Shown here in pieces: positions 6,593 through 16,266 of a stretch of 64,000 nt of DNA. Source of the DNA: Flavobacteriales bacterium UBA952 (GTDB lineage Bacteria > Bacteroidota > Bacteroidia > Flavobacteriales_D > Crocinitomicaceae); NCBI GenBank assembly GCA_905182495.1, contig CAJJBU010000016.1, positions 1 through 64,000 on the forward strand, written 5' to 3'. The stretch's first letter is position 1. Every line of letters starts with the position of its first letter. A program made the position numbers and the translations under genes. The notes below the pieces were generated by a model, which saw only the letters and a list, made by a program, of their open reading frames with translations, had not been told where the DNA came from and did not search any database.

Positions 6593-7576
6593 TTATTTCA
6601 CCAATTTAAATTCCGCAACTCTTCCTTGACTCGCTGATACAAAGAGTTTGTTCTTTAGGACGGTCATCGTGAAAAACTTACCAGTTGATAATTGCGTCCA
6701 ATTCAAACCATTGTCTTTAGAGTAATCTATTCCATTAGATCCGCAAGCATAATAAACGCCGTCATGAAAAAGAACACATGAGCGGTATCCATTAGGGCTT
6801 GTTTTTGGTGCGGTCCATGTTTTACCGCCATCAGATGTAATAAAACAATTCTTTGATGCAAGATCCGGTTTTTTGTAATCCCCCCCGACAACAACACCTT
6901 CTTGCTTGTTGGCCATGGCCACAGAATATGCTCCCGAGCTTTCCTTGGATTCAAAAGGAAGCGTTGAAGTAAACCATGTTAGCCCCATGTCTTCGGTTTT
7001 AATAAACCTAGAATGCAAGCCCCCTGTTACAAAAATAAAAGCCTCATCAATATAAATCATATTGCTTCCGCTTGCGGAGAATCCATACTCCCCTTTGAGC
7101 GCTTTGATAGGTGCTTTTACAGGGAACCATTTTATACCACCAGATTCTGTATAGTAAACCGGGATAATTCCATCTATTTGATCGCCAAAGAGCATCCCTT
7201 TCGATGCATACATAGCTATTCCATCAAAAAACACATTATTGGCATCTATTTTAATTCGAATTGCCTTCCCATTTAGAACATAAGCAAGTTGACTAGAGTT
7301 GGCACTCTGCATTGCGATGATTTTCTGTCCATTAACATCTATATCTCTTAGTTCATTAAGAGGAGCGCTTAGGTTCAAACATATTGGTTTATGATTTTTG
7401 ATATTGTACTTGTAAATCAAACCCGAATTAGTGCTCATGTAGATCTCGTTTTTAAAACCCGCGATACCCCTTGCATGAGTTTTACTATCAGCATAATGGT
7501 AATACTGAGATATGGAGCTGAAGTGCAATAAGTTAAAGATTACGAAAACGAGTATTGAATTTCTTTTGATGTTCAT
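6593..7576 (-). CDS. Exported BNR/Asp-box beta-propeller protein
   Basis: Start chosen at ATG 7576 (MNIKRNSILVFVIFNLLHFSS), which begins a signal peptide ending near SISQ; a frame seven codons longer exists. Repeated Asp-box-like motifs are seen: EDMGLTWFTS, SDGGKTWTAP and KDNGLNWTQL, each followed by a beta-blade pattern, as in sialidase-like and YCF48-like propellers. No catalytic sialidase residues can be assigned. Its start overlaps the end of the acyltransferase gene by about 44 bases, so the two are probably co-transcribed. Ligand unknown. Confidence 0.7.
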   Translation of the reverse strand: MNIKRNSILVFVIFNLLHFSSISQYYHYADSKTHARGIAGFKNEIYMSTNSGLIYKYNIKNHKPICLNLSAPLNELRDIDVNGQKIIAMQSANSSQLAYVLNGKAIRIKIDANNVFFDGIAMYASKGMLFGDQIDGIIPVYYTESGGIKWFPVKAPIKALKGEYGFSASGSNMIYIDEAFIFVTGGLHSRFIKTEDMGLTWFTSTLPFESKESSGAYSVAMANKQEGVVVGGDYKKPDLASKNCFITSDGGKTWTAPKTSPNGYRSCVLFHDGVYYACGSNGIDYSKDNGLNWTQLSTGKFFTMTVLKNKLFVSASQGRVAEFKLVK

Positions 7577-8459
7577 TTTTGATTGTATTGAGGTCATTGG
7601 GTATTGATTTTTTCCATCTTTTATGAGACCAAATCCATTGGCTTGGTGCGTTTAAAATATCTTGCTCTAAGAAATGTACATATTTTTTAGTGATTTCACC
7701 GTATTCAGTGGAGCGTGGGTTGTCGTTAAGTACTTTAAATTCGAGCTCGTAATAACCTCGTTTGACTTTATGTACGGTGTAATAAATAACGGGTAGATTA
7801 TAAGTGTTCGCAATAATTTCTGTTCCAAAAGTAAAAGCGGTGAGTTGATTTAAAAAAGGAGTCCAGTAGCTCTTACGAACGCTGCCAGGAGATTGGTCAC
7901 CTAAAATCAACAGGGCGTAAGGAGAATCATCAAGCTTTTCAATTTCTTTTTTGTAATCTTTAGAGTCGGTAACAATCATACCGAGTCTTTCTCTACGTTT
8001 GTTAATTTTTGCACCTAACGATTTTTGGGTCAAAGGCATTCCGATACCAATTGCCTGATGGGATAGTGCCGCATTTTGAAAAGCAATCCACCATTCCCAA
8101 TTGTTGATGTGGCCTGAGCAGAGGATCACACTTTTCTTTTTCTTGAAGTAGGCATCAACGAGTTCCGGATTCCGTAATTTATATCTATTAGTGAGTGCTT
8201 TTTCTGAGATACTTAAACCTTTTATCCCTTCGATCAGTATATCGGAAAAGTGTTTATAATAGTCTTTTTCAATTTGCTGTTTGGTTATAGGTTCAAGATC
8301 AGGAAAGCTTCGTTGTATGTTTTGTATGACCACTTTTTTTCTGTAACGAATTACATAATACAATAGGAAGTAAAAGAAATAGGAAAATAGGTAAAGTATC
8401 CTTAACGGTAATAGGGATAAGGGGTAAAGAATAATGTAATACAATAGCAGCCCTATCAT
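7533..8459 (-). CDS. Lysophospholipid/lipid A acyltransferase (LpxL/HtrB family)
   Basis: Start set at ATG 8459, which overlaps the rarA stop as ATGA; an upstream start at 8480 is also possible. N-terminal membrane anchor (residues about 1-38) and the acyltransferase motif GHINNWEWW, with catalytic H117 and E122 counted from this start. LGDQSPG in mid-protein matches the family's second block. Such enzymes add the secondary acyl chains of lipid A at the inner membrane; in Bacteroidota some relatives act on other lipids, so the acceptor is not certain. Confidence 0.88.
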   Translation of the reverse strand: MIGLLLYYIILYPLSLLPLRILYLFSYFFYFLLYYVIRYRKKVVIQNIQRSFPDLEPITKQQIEKDYYKHFSDILIEGIKGLSISEKALTNRYKLRNPELVDAYFKKKKSVILCSGHINNWEWWIAFQNAALSHQAIGIGMPLTQKSLGAKINKRRERLGMIVTDSKDYKKEIEKLDDSPYALLILGDQSPGSVRKSYWTPFLNQLTAFTFGTEIIANTYNLPVIYYTVHKVKRGYYELEFKVLNDNPRSTEYGEITKKYVHFLEQDILNAPSQWIWSHKRWKKSIPNDLNTIKNEHQKKFNTRFRNL

Positions 8460-9739
8460 TTTTTGTATTTGTTTTTCCAAAGTCGGTTTTGATTCTCTTC
8501 AATATCTTTTTCTTTAGGACTTGACCCCGCCTTAAAAAAAGAAGTCCCTTTGAGCTCATCTGGAAGAAACTCTTGGGCTGCAAAATTGCCTTCAAAATCA
8601 TGGCTGTATTTATATTTTTCTCCGTATCCTAGCTCTTTCATTAGTTTGCTAGAAGCATTTCTTATAGAAAGGGGGACGTTGAGTGACCCTGTGGACCGAA
8701 CCGTTTCTTGTGCCTGATTGATTGCCATGTATGCACCATTTCCTTTAGGGCTATCTGCCATATAAATTGCACATTGCGACAGTATAATTCGAGATTCGGG
8801 CCATCCTATTTTTTCTACAGCTTGAAAGGTTGTATTCGCCATCAATAGCGCATTTGGGTTGGCTAAACCTATATCTTCTGAAGCTGAAATAATGAGTCTC
8901 CGCGCAATGAATTTAGGGTCTTCGCCGCCCTCAACCATTCTGGCTAGCCAATAAACTGCTGCATTCGCATCGCTGCCCCGAATCGACTTAATAAAGGCCG
9001 AGACGATATCATAGTGCTGGTCTCCGTCTTTGTCGTACCTAGATAAGGACTGTTGGGCATTCTCTTGAACTAGAGTGTTGGTGATGGTTAGCGTTTTGTT
9101 TTCTGGAAAGGAACTGATTAATATTTCAAATACATTTAATATTTTCCTGGCATCTCCACCCGATATAGCCAACAAACTCTCATACTCCTTGAATTTCACT
9201 TTTCTATTGGACAGAACAGCATCTTTCTTTACGGCTCTGTCTAATAATGCTATGAGATCTTTTTTGGTATGGTCTTTCAAAGTGTAGACATGACAACGGG
9301 ATAGAAGGGCCGAGATGACCTCAAATGAAGGGTTCTCAGTAGTCGCTCCAATTAAGGTTACGATTCCTTTTTCAACAGCCCCTAATAAAGAATCTTGTTG
9401 AGATTTAGAAAAACGATGAATCTCATCAATGAATAAAATGGTTCCTTTCTCTTGGAACATACCTGCATTTTGAACCTTTGCTATAACTTCGCGCACATCT
9501 TTTACCCCGGAAGAAATCGCAGACAAGGTATGAATGGTTTTTTTTAATTTTTCAGCGATTAAATAGGCTAATGATGTTTTGCCGACACCTGGAGGTCCCC
9601 AAAAGATCATCGAAGGAATGATTCCAGCATCTAGTGCACGGGTTAGCGGTGCGTTTTCAGACAGTAAATGTTCTTGGCCAATATAATCTTCCAGATTTTT
9701 AGGACGCATTCTTTCTGCAAGAGGTGGGAGGCCATTCAT
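8456..9739 (-). CDS. rarA: Replication-associated recombination protein RarA (AAA+ ATPase)
   Basis: 427 residues, family length. Walker A GPPGVGKT at 48-55, Walker B LFIDEIH with D105 and E106, sensor TTENPSF near 135, and the MgsA-type C-terminal half ([26 protein letters not shown] split over about 265-300). Works at stalled replication forks as a tetramer related to clamp loaders. First gene of the run rarA - acyltransferase - propeller on this strand; divergent from the glycosyltransferase gene. Confidence 0.95.
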   Translation of the reverse strand: MNGLPPLAERMRPKNLEDYIGQEHLLSENAPLTRALDAGIIPSMIFWGPPGVGKTSLAYLIAEKLKKTIHTLSAISSGVKDVREVIAKVQNAGMFQEKGTILFIDEIHRFSKSQQDSLLGAVEKGIVTLIGATTENPSFEVISALLSRCHVYTLKDHTKKDLIALLDRAVKKDAVLSNRKVKFKEYESLLAISGGDARKILNVFEILISSFPENKTLTITNTLVQENAQQSLSRYDKDGDQHYDIVSAFIKSIRGSDANAAVYWLARMVEGGEDPKFIARRLIISASEDIGLANPNALLMANTTFQAVEKIGWPESRIILSQCAIYMADSPKGNGAYMAINQAQETVRSTGSLNVPLSIRNASSKLMKELGYGEKYKYSHDFEGNFAAQEFLPDELKGTSFFKAGSSPKEKDIEENQNRLWKNKYKK

Positions 9740-9780
9740 GGTACAAATTTAAGGAAAGTTTGATTCAGTGGTCTATTTTC

Positions 9781-10557
9781 ATGCTCATATCACTTATCCT
9801 GATTATTTTTGAGTTCGTGTTAAATGGAAAAAAAATATCGGTAGTGCTTCCAGCCTACAACGCTGCAGAGACTCTTGAGCAAACCTATCGAGAAATCCCT
9901 TTGGATATAGTGGATGTCGTTATTCTTGTAGATGATGCGAGTAATGACAAAACGTCAGAAAAAGCAAAAGACCTTGGTTTAACACATGTAATTCGCCATG
10001 AAGCCAATAAAGGATACGGGGGGAATCAAAAATCTTGTTATAAAAAGGCACTTTCCTTAGGTTCTGATATCATCATTATGCTCCATCCTGATTACCAATA
10101 TACTCCGAAGTTAATTCATTCAATCTCGGGGATTATTGCCTTTGATGTTTATCCTGTTGTTTTAGGGTCAAGGATTTTAGGTAAAGGCGCTTTAAAGGGC
10201 GGGATGCCGATCTATAAGTATCTAGCCAACCGAATCCTCACCCTGTTTCAAAACATTGTCATGGGGCAAAAGCTATCAGAATACCATACTGGATACCGCG
10301 CTTTCTCAAAAGAGGTCTTTGACAAAATAGATATTCATAAAAACTCAGATGATTTTGTTTTTGACAACCAAATGCTTGCGCAAATCTGCTTTTCAGGCCT
10401 TGAAATAGGAGAGGTCTCCTGTCCAACAAAATATTTTAATGATTCTTCATCAATTAACTTTAGCCGCTCGGTCACTTATGGAATGGGCGTTGTTAAAACT
10501 ACTTTACTATTCCGTTTGGCTAAGTGGAAAGTATACACAAATAAAATTTTTAAATAA
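9781..10557 (+). CDS. Family 2 glycosyltransferase (DPM/DPG synthase-like)
   Basis: The frame is open from 9724, inside the rarA start, so ATG 9781 (MLISLILIIFEFVLNGKKIS) was taken; a start nearer the domain is also possible. GT-A fold: ISVVLPAYNAAETLEQTYRE at the beginning, VDDASNDKT for the nucleotide, and HPDYQYTP as the acidic metal-site region, with YHTGYRAFSKE later. These features are those of dolichyl/polyprenyl-phosphate sugar synthases, which charge a lipid carrier with one sugar. No C-terminal membrane helices. Directly followed by ettA. Confidence 0.8.
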   Translation: MLISLILIIFEFVLNGKKISVVLPAYNAAETLEQTYREIPLDIVDVVILVDDASNDKTSEKAKDLGLTHVIRHEANKGYGGNQKSCYKKALSLGSDIIIMLHPDYQYTPKLIHSISGIIAFDVYPVVLGSRILGKGALKGGMPIYKYLANRILTLFQNIVMGQKLSEYHTGYRAFSKEVFDKIDIHKNSDDFVFDNQMLAQICFSGLEIGEVSCPTKYFNDSSSINFSRSVTYGMGVVKTTLLFRLAKWKVYTNKIFK

Positions 10558-10559
10558 TT

Positions 10560-12242
10560 ATGTCTGACGATAAAAAAGTAATTTTTTCTATGGTAGGGGT
10601 TACCAAGAATACGCCTCAAGGAAAACAAATCATAAAGAACATTCACTTGTCCTTTTTCTATGGTGCCAAGATTGGGATTATAGGATTGAATGGCTCAGGG
10701 AAGTCTACTGTGATGAAAATCATTGCAGGCTTAGATCAAGCCTATCAGGGCGACGTTGTTTTTTCTCCGGGATATTCGGTAGGGTACTTGCCTCAAGAGC
10801 CGGATCTGGATTTAAATAAAACAGTCAAAGAAGTCGTCATGGAGGGATGTCAGGAGACTGTTGACGTCCTGAAAGAATACGAAGAGATCAATGCTTCATT
10901 TATGGACGAAGCGGTGTTAAACGATCCTGACAAGATGGATAAGTTGATTGCTAGACAGGGCGAGGTGTCTGATAAAATTGATGCGCTCGATGCATGGGAG
11001 CTTGATACAAAGCTGGATCGCGCAATGGATGCTTTACGATGCCCGCCGGATGATCAGAAAATCGGTACGCTTTCCGGTGGTGAAAAACGAAGAGTGGCCT
11101 TATGTCGATTATTGCTTAAGGACCCAGATATTCTATTATTAGATGAGCCTACCAACCACTTGGATGCAGAATCTATTGATTGGTTAGAACAACATTTACA
11201 GCAGTATAAAGGAACCGTAATTGCAGTGACACACGACCGTTATTTCTTAGACAATGTTGCTGGGTGGATTCTTGAACTAGATCGTGGTGAAGGTATTCCT
11301 TGGAAAGGTAATTACACCTCATGGTTAGAACAAAAAGGTGACCGTTTAAAAGGGGAGGAAAAGACAGAGTCGAAGCGACAGAAAGTCCTGGCTAGAGAGC
11401 TAGAATGGGTACGAATGAATCCAAAAGCTAGACAGGCTAAAAATAAGGCAAGAATTCAGAATTACGAAAAGATGCTGTCTCAGGATTCCAAAGCAAAAGA
11501 AGATACATTAGAGATTCCGATACCTAATGGCCCACGTCTGGGAACCAACGTTATAGATGCTGATGGTGTTGCTAAATCTTTTGGTGAAAAACTATTGTAC
11601 GACAACCTTAATTTCAATCTTCCTCCAGCGGGTATTGTTGGTGTGATTGGTCCTAATGGTGCAGGTAAGACTACTATTTTCAAGATGATTATGGATGAGT
11701 TACAGCCAGACAGTGGAGCTTTTCAGGTGGGCGAAACTGTGAAGTTGGGTTATGTGGATCAAACGCATAAGGACATTCATCCTGATAAATCAGTATTTGA
11801 TGTGGTTTCAAGTGGTCTAGAATATGTTGAGGTCGGGAATCAAAAGATCAATTCTCGTGCATACCTCTCTAAATTCAACTTTAGTGGGTCTGACCAAAAC
11901 AAGAAGGTCGGTGTCTTATCGGGAGGAGAACTGAACCGTTTGCATCTTGCGATGACATTAAAAATAGAGGCCAACGTCTTACTTCTCGATGAGCCGACAA
12001 ATGACATCGATGTAAATACTTTAAGGGCTTTAGAAGAGGGGATTCAGAATTTTGCAGGTTGTGCTGTGGTTATATCTCACGACCGTTGGTTCTTAGATAG
12101 AATTTGTACTCATATCCTTGCTTTTGAGGGGGATTCGCAAGTCTATTGGTTTGAAGGAACTTATTCTGATTATGAAGAAAATCGTAAAAAGAGACTAGGA
12201 GATAACGGTCCAAAGCGAATCAAATACAGGAAAATAATATAA
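10560..12242 (+). CDS. ettA: Energy-dependent translational throttle protein EttA (ABC-F)
   Basis: 560 residues with two ABC domains in one chain and no membrane part. Walker A GLNGSGKS at 42-49 and GPNGAGKT near 363; signatures LSGGEKRR and LSGGELNR; Walker B LLLLDEPTNHLD and LLLDEPTNDID. The linker between domains holds the charged P-site tRNA interaction region (ELEWVRMNPKARQAKNKAR). In the family the protein binds the ribosomal E site and gates the first peptide bond in response to ATP/ADP. Starts three bases after the glycosyltransferase stop. Confidence 0.93.
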   Translation: MSDDKKVIFSMVGVTKNTPQGKQIIKNIHLSFFYGAKIGIIGLNGSGKSTVMKIIAGLDQAYQGDVVFSPGYSVGYLPQEPDLDLNKTVKEVVMEGCQETVDVLKEYEEINASFMDEAVLNDPDKMDKLIARQGEVSDKIDALDAWELDTKLDRAMDALRCPPDDQKIGTLSGGEKRRVALCRLLLKDPDILLLDEPTNHLDAESIDWLEQHLQQYKGTVIAVTHDRYFLDNVAGWILELDRGEGIPWKGNYTSWLEQKGDRLKGEEKTESKRQKVLARELEWVRMNPKARQAKNKARIQNYEKMLSQDSKAKEDTLEIPIPNGPRLGTNVIDADGVAKSFGEKLLYDNLNFNLPPAGIVGVIGPNGAGKTTIFKMIMDELQPDSGAFQVGETVKLGYVDQTHKDIHPDKSVFDVVSSGLEYVEVGNQKINSRAYLSKFNFSGSDQNKKVGVLSGGELNRLHLAMTLKIEANVLLLDEPTNDIDVNTLRALEEGIQNFAGCAVVISHDRWFLDRICTHILAFEGDSQVYWFEGTYSDYEENRKKRLGDNGPKRIKYRKII

Positions 12243-12244
12243 CA

Positions 12245-13231
12245 TCAATCGCAAATCCTTCCTTTATGAAGTCCACTGTGGTAGGCTTCTTCCAAAGCAT
12301 GAAGCTCTTTAATGAGGGCTTCGCTTGGCTTTGTGTATTGCAGTTCTCTGAGGTCAGGCTGTCCAGCATCAACCCATGCGGTATACCAAATGGAACCGAC
12401 GCTTAGTATTGCTTTTTTTAGGCGTCTTTCCACCATTCCATTCATTTTAGAATGATAAAGCTCACAGAATTCCTTGGAATAGACCTGTGTGGTCACATTT
12501 CCTCGACGTTCATAGCTGTATTTTCGATCTGAGGGGATTTCTTTTGTGCTTTCAACCTCCATTTCGAATACAGAGTCTAATGCGCTGTGAGAATCCCTGA
12601 CGGTGCTCCAAGAAGATTCGAGTACATCTTTTATGTAGACCGCCTTTCCCACGAAATAGTCGTAGTTATCAGCGTTGACTTCAACGAGTCTACTTTCCCA
12701 TAAACCATGTATTCCTCTTTGGTTAGTTAGGTGTCCATTGTAATTTTCTGTGGTGTGCAAGGGCACATGTGAATCCCCTATGTAGTGTCCTATATCTGCC
12801 GAGTATTTCAAAATGAGGTCTACGTTCTTTCTTTCAAAAGCTTTTTGTAATTTATATTTCATTCGCTGAATGTGCCAAGGAACAATCCCATATGCTTGAA
12901 GGGTGTCTTCAGTGAATTTAGCAACCGCATCCTTCCATTTCTTAGGCATAACTGCATAAGGGTCTTCTCCCTTTTTGTAAAAATGATCTAGGTCGATATA
13001 ATGACATGGTGCCTCGCCATCGACGGCATAGCGCCTTTTATCTGGATCGACGGCATGTTCTGTAATGTATTCGATATGCTCTTTGTAAAAACCGAACATT
13101 TCGTTGGGGAGGGTGAATATGGATATGCGATTGATTTTTTTATGACCAAAAAAACCCCACGTAACTCTTTTCGGTGATTCAATCACAGAGAGTGATATAG
13201 AAACACAAAAAAAGAGTACTAAATATTTCAT
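12245..13231 (-). CDS. S1/P1 nuclease / zinc phospholipase C-fold protein, exported
   Basis: 328 residues. A signal-like N-terminus (1-17) leads to W25 and H30 (TWGFFGHKKIN); in S1/P1 nucleases and PLC the mature N-terminal Trp and this His bind zinc. Further ligands appear in DIGHYIGDSHVPLHTTEN and HGLWESRL (about residues 145-180), the H...D...H and HxxxE pattern of the superfamily. Expected to be a secreted tri-zinc phosphodiesterase on nucleic acids or phospholipids; the substrate cannot be told. Its ATG follows the comB stop at once, so the two are translated in tandem. Confidence 0.75.
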   Translation of the reverse strand: MKYLVLFFCVSISLSVIESPKRVTWGFFGHKKINRISIFTLPNEMFGFYKEHIEYITEHAVDPDKRRYAVDGEAPCHYIDLDHFYKKGEDPYAVMPKKWKDAVAKFTEDTLQAYGIVPWHIQRMKYKLQKAFERKNVDLILKYSADIGHYIGDSHVPLHTTENYNGHLTNQRGIHGLWESRLVEVNADNYDYFVGKAVYIKDVLESSWSTVRDSHSALDSVFEMEVESTKEIPSDRKYSYERRGNVTTQVYSKEFCELYHSKMNGMVERRLKKAILSVGSIWYTAWVDAGQPDLRELQYTKPSEALIKELHALEEAYHSGLHKGRICD

Positions 13232-13956
13232 TTATTGATTGTAAAGCTTTCCGTCTCTAAGGATTGGGACTGCAGTAGAGGTGTTTGGTGTGAGGCAGTA
13301 TTTAATATCTTCATTTAGATTTAGGTTTCTTAACCTGCGTCTATGGGAGCTGGATTTAAGATAGCCCATATAGTTGTCTTTTGCAGAAAGGTAAAGATAT
13401 TTTGCTGCGATGGAGGAATCCTCAATGGAGGTGTAGTCTCCAGTCGCAATTAAGGCATCTGAAATTGCACCAGCGCAGATGGTGTCTTCGAGATTAAACT
13501 TGTCTTGCCAACCCGAACAAAGGCATAAGGTGTTTTTATTTTGTTTGATGAGCCATTCGAAGCCATGGCGTCGAGATTTACTAAAGCACCAATAACTACC
13601 GTTTCGGCGCCTTTTGCTGTTTCAATCGATTTGGTTCCATTGGTGGTAGTGAGTACGACTTCTTTCCCTCTGAATTCTTCTTTCATGTAGGAATAAGGGG
13701 AATTCCCAAAATCAAATCCTTCAACGATTTTCCCTTTTCTTTCTGCACCAACGAGGTAACCTTTCTTTTTATATTCTAAAGCGTCCTCAAGGCTAGGTAC
13801 AGGTATAATTGATTTGATTCCATTGTCAAAGGCTGCGCATATTGCGGTCGTAGCTCTCAACACATCGATGACCACAACGATTTCAAATTCATCTTTGAAG
13901 TAGTCATATTCTCCAGGGGTATAGCAAACTTCTACTCTCTTTCTTGTCTCTTCCAT
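13232..13956 (-). CDS. comB: 2-phosphosulfolactate phosphatase family protein (ComB), frameshifted
   Basis: The N-terminal part (13956 to about 13560) has IDVLRATTAICAAFDNG, VGAERKG, FDFGNSP and LTTTNGTKS, all ComB family motifs. At about 13556-13563 the frame breaks, and one base later the next frame continues CLCSGWQDKFNLEDTICAGA to a stop at 13232, restoring the usual length of about 240 residues. A single missing base explains it. In archaea and some bacteria the enzyme makes sulfolactate in coenzyme M synthesis; in Bacteroidota its role is not settled. It is not related to competence ComB. Confidence 0.85.
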
Positions 13957-14056
13957 AATTATATGTTATAAAATTAAACATATGAAGGAACTTTGAGTAC
14001 AATAAATGAATATTCAATTCCAGCCTGAATAATTTATTTAAAATTAGCCACAAAAA

Positions 14057-14076
14057 AAGAGGGCCGAAGCCCTCTT
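14057..14076 (-). terminator. Intrinsic terminator after the beta-barrel gene
   Basis: AAGAGGGC-CGAA-GCCCTCTT hairpin; on the minus strand it is followed by a run of T. Lies 28 bases beyond the stop at 14104. Confidence 0.85.
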
Positions 14077-14103
14077 AATTTATCCACTTTTACTCAATGT
14101 TAT

Positions 14104-14769
14104 TTAGAATCTCCAACCGATTCTGAAACCCATGTTCCCACCACCAATTGACATTCCGCTGCCAGATCCAGCTGGGTCAATGTCCGACGATGTTCCATTC
14201 ATGTCTACAGTTCCACCGTTATCTTTATAGGTTCCAAATCCAAATCCCATTTCAAGACCTAAATAGATGTTGTTTGCAACGTAATAATCAACACCAGCAC
14301 CTAATCCAACACCGAGATTACTTTGAGAAGTTTTAACCTCGGCTGTATTGTCCATCACGTAGTCTGTTCCATCAGAGTTCGCCCATGTTTCTGCGTAGCT
14401 CGAACCACCGATATTGAAACCTGCAGAAAAGTATGGAGACAATTTATCTGTTCCACCTAGGTGATATTCAGCGCCAAGTCCTAATGACCATCCCATACCG
14501 CTCATATCTACTGTTCCTGTTCCGTCTCCGCCTATTTCATAAACGTTCATTGATGAATTATCAGAAGAAAGACCAAGGGTAAGACGCGCTGCTATATTGT
14601 CATTAATAAAATAACGCATTCTAAGGTTAGGAGCATTCCACTCAAATCCAGCATCTGAATAATTAATCATACCTTCAAGAGAGTATTTAGAATCATCAGA
14701 AGAAGGTTTTTGTGCCATTATTGATCCTGAGATCACTACTGCACTTAATAAAGTAAGTAACTTTTTCAT
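14104..14769 (-). CDS. Small outer-membrane beta-barrel protein
   Basis: 221 residues: signal peptide 1-19 (ISGSIMAQ), then alternating amphipathic strands rich in Gly and aromatic residues, ending in GFRIGWRF, with the C-terminal Phe used for outer-membrane insertion. Loops are Asp/Gly/Ser-rich (SSDIDPAGSGSG). Fits an OmpA/OmpX/OmpW-like 8-strand porin-type barrel. No peptidoglycan-binding domain. Single-gene unit with its own terminator; function not known. Confidence 0.8.
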   Translation of the reverse strand: MKKLLTLLSAVVISGSIMAQKPSSDDSKYSLEGMINYSDAGFEWNAPNLRMRYFINDNIAARLTLGLSSDNSSMNVYEIGGDGTGTVDMSGMGWSLGLGAEYHLGGTDKLSPYFSAGFNIGGSSYAETWANSDGTDYVMDNTAEVKTSQSNLGVGLGAGVDYYVANNIYLGLEMGFGFGTYKDNGGTVDMNGTSSDIDPAGSGSGMSIGGGNMGFRIGWRF

Positions 14770-14880
14770 AATAAATTAATTTATAAGTTTAGCGCAATGT
14801 ACTGTCGTAAGACATAAAATCACAATGGGTTGATTTGAGTTATGAAATACACTTTGTTCATAACCTTAACGCAAATGGGA

Positions 14881-16266
14881 TTAAATAAGTGCGTTAATTT
14901 CTTCTTTAATACGTGCGGCGAGTGCGTCTGCGTCGTTTAAAGTTCTGCTCTCTGAATAGATGCGAATGATAGGTTCTGTATTGCTCTTTCTAAGATGAAC
15001 CCATTCCTTTTCGATGTATATTTTAACACCATCCGTAGTGTCAACCTCTTCATCTTTGTACTTTTCAGCCATTTGAGTAAGAATAAAATCCACGTTAATT
15101 TGAGGTGTTAATTGGATCTTGTTTTTTGATATGCAATATTTAGGAAAACGATCTCTAAGCTCCGAGGCAGTGCAATTTTTTAAGGCTAAGTGACTCAAAA
15201 ATAAGGCTATGCCTACCAGAGCATCTCTTCCATAATGTAATTCAGGAAATATAACTCCTCCGTTACCTTCTCCACCAATAACCGCATTTTTTTCCTTCAT
15301 TAAATCCACAACATTGACTTCTCCAACGGCAGAAGCATGGTAGGTTTGACCTCGAGATTCTGTGACATCTCTTAAGGCTCTAGTTGAGGATAGGTTTGAA
15401 ACAGTTGCGCCTGGCGTTTGGCTCAAGACATAGTCTGATACGGCAACAAGAGTGTACTCCTCTCCGAACATACTTCCATCTTCACATACCATGGCCAATC
15501 GATCGACATCTGGATCTACCGTAAATCCAACATCGGCTTTTGATTCTATTATTTTTGAGGCTAAATCAGTAAGATTCTCAGGCAGCGGTTCAGGGTTGTG
15601 TGGAAACTGTCCGTTTGGCTCACAATATAGTTTGGTTATTTTCTTTACGCCGAGTGCCTCTAAAAGAGCGGGTATAAAAATGCCCCCTGTAGAATTAACA
15701 GCATCGATAACGACGCTGAAGTCCGCATTCTTAATTGCATCTATGTTTACAAGAGGTAAATCAAGTACTGCGTCAATGTGTTTTTGTAAATAACTGTCGT
15801 TATGGCTAACCTCACCTAAATCATCGACTTCAGCAAAATTAAAGGAGGCATTTTCTGCAATTTGTAAAAGCGTATTTCCTTCTTCTCCCGATATAAACTC
15901 ACCTTTTTCATTAAGTAGTTTGAGGGCATTCCATTGTTTTGGGTTATGACTTGCTGTAAGTATGATTCCTCCATGAGCGTTTTCTAGAGGTACGGCGATC
16001 TCGACTGTGGGTGTTGTAGAAAGCCCAAGGTTTATAACGTCAATTCCAAGTCCTATTAGACTAGAACAAACCAAATCGGATACCATTTGTCCAGAGGGTC
16101 TAGCATCTCGACCAATCACAACTTTTAATCTTTTGTTCGGATGAATGTTTTTTAACCAGGTTCCGTAGGCAGAAGCAAATTTAACGGTATCGATAGGAGT
16201 GAGGCCTTCATTTACAGGGCCTCCAATAGTTCCTCTAATTCCTGAGATTGATTTAATAAGAGTCAT
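14881..16266 (-). CDS. glmM: Phosphoglucosamine mutase
   Basis: 461 residues of the alpha-D-phosphohexomutase family. Catalytic Ser106 in TASHNP, metal loop DPDVDR with D250, D252 and D254, sugar-binding loop GEGNGG, and phosphate-binding RKSNTEP near the C-terminus. Assigned to glucosamine 6-phosphate to glucosamine 1-phosphate conversion, for UDP-GlcNAc, because of the bacterial GlmM-type start (SISGIRGTIGG); phosphomannomutase activity is an alternative in this family. Overlaps ribH by four bases (ATGA). Confidence 0.85.
   Translation of the reverse strand: MTLIKSISGIRGTIGGPVNEGLTPIDTVKFASAYGTWLKNIHPNKRLKVVIGRDARPSGQMVSDLVCSSLIGLGIDVINLGLSTTPTVEIAVPLENAHGGIILTASHNPKQWNALKLLNEKGEFISGEEGNTLLQIAENASFNFAEVDDLGEVSHNDSYLQKHIDAVLDLPLVNIDAIKNADFSVVIDAVNSTGGIFIPALLEALGVKKITKLYCEPNGQFPHNPEPLPENLTDLASKIIESKADVGFTVDPDVDRLAMVCEDGSMFGEEYTLVAVSDYVLSQTPGATVSNLSSTRALRDVTESRGQTYHASAVGEVNVVDLMKEKNAVIGGEGNGGVIFPELHYGRDALVGIALFLSHLALKNCTASELRDRFPKYCISKNKIQLTPQINVDFILTQMAEKYKDEEVDTTDGVKIYIEKEWVHLRKSNTEPIIRIYSESRTLNDADALAARIKEEINALI

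Noticed and set aside
13450..13956. ComB read as a competence protein
   Set aside because: The motifs are those of 2-phosphosulfolactate phosphatase; the shared name is a coincidence.
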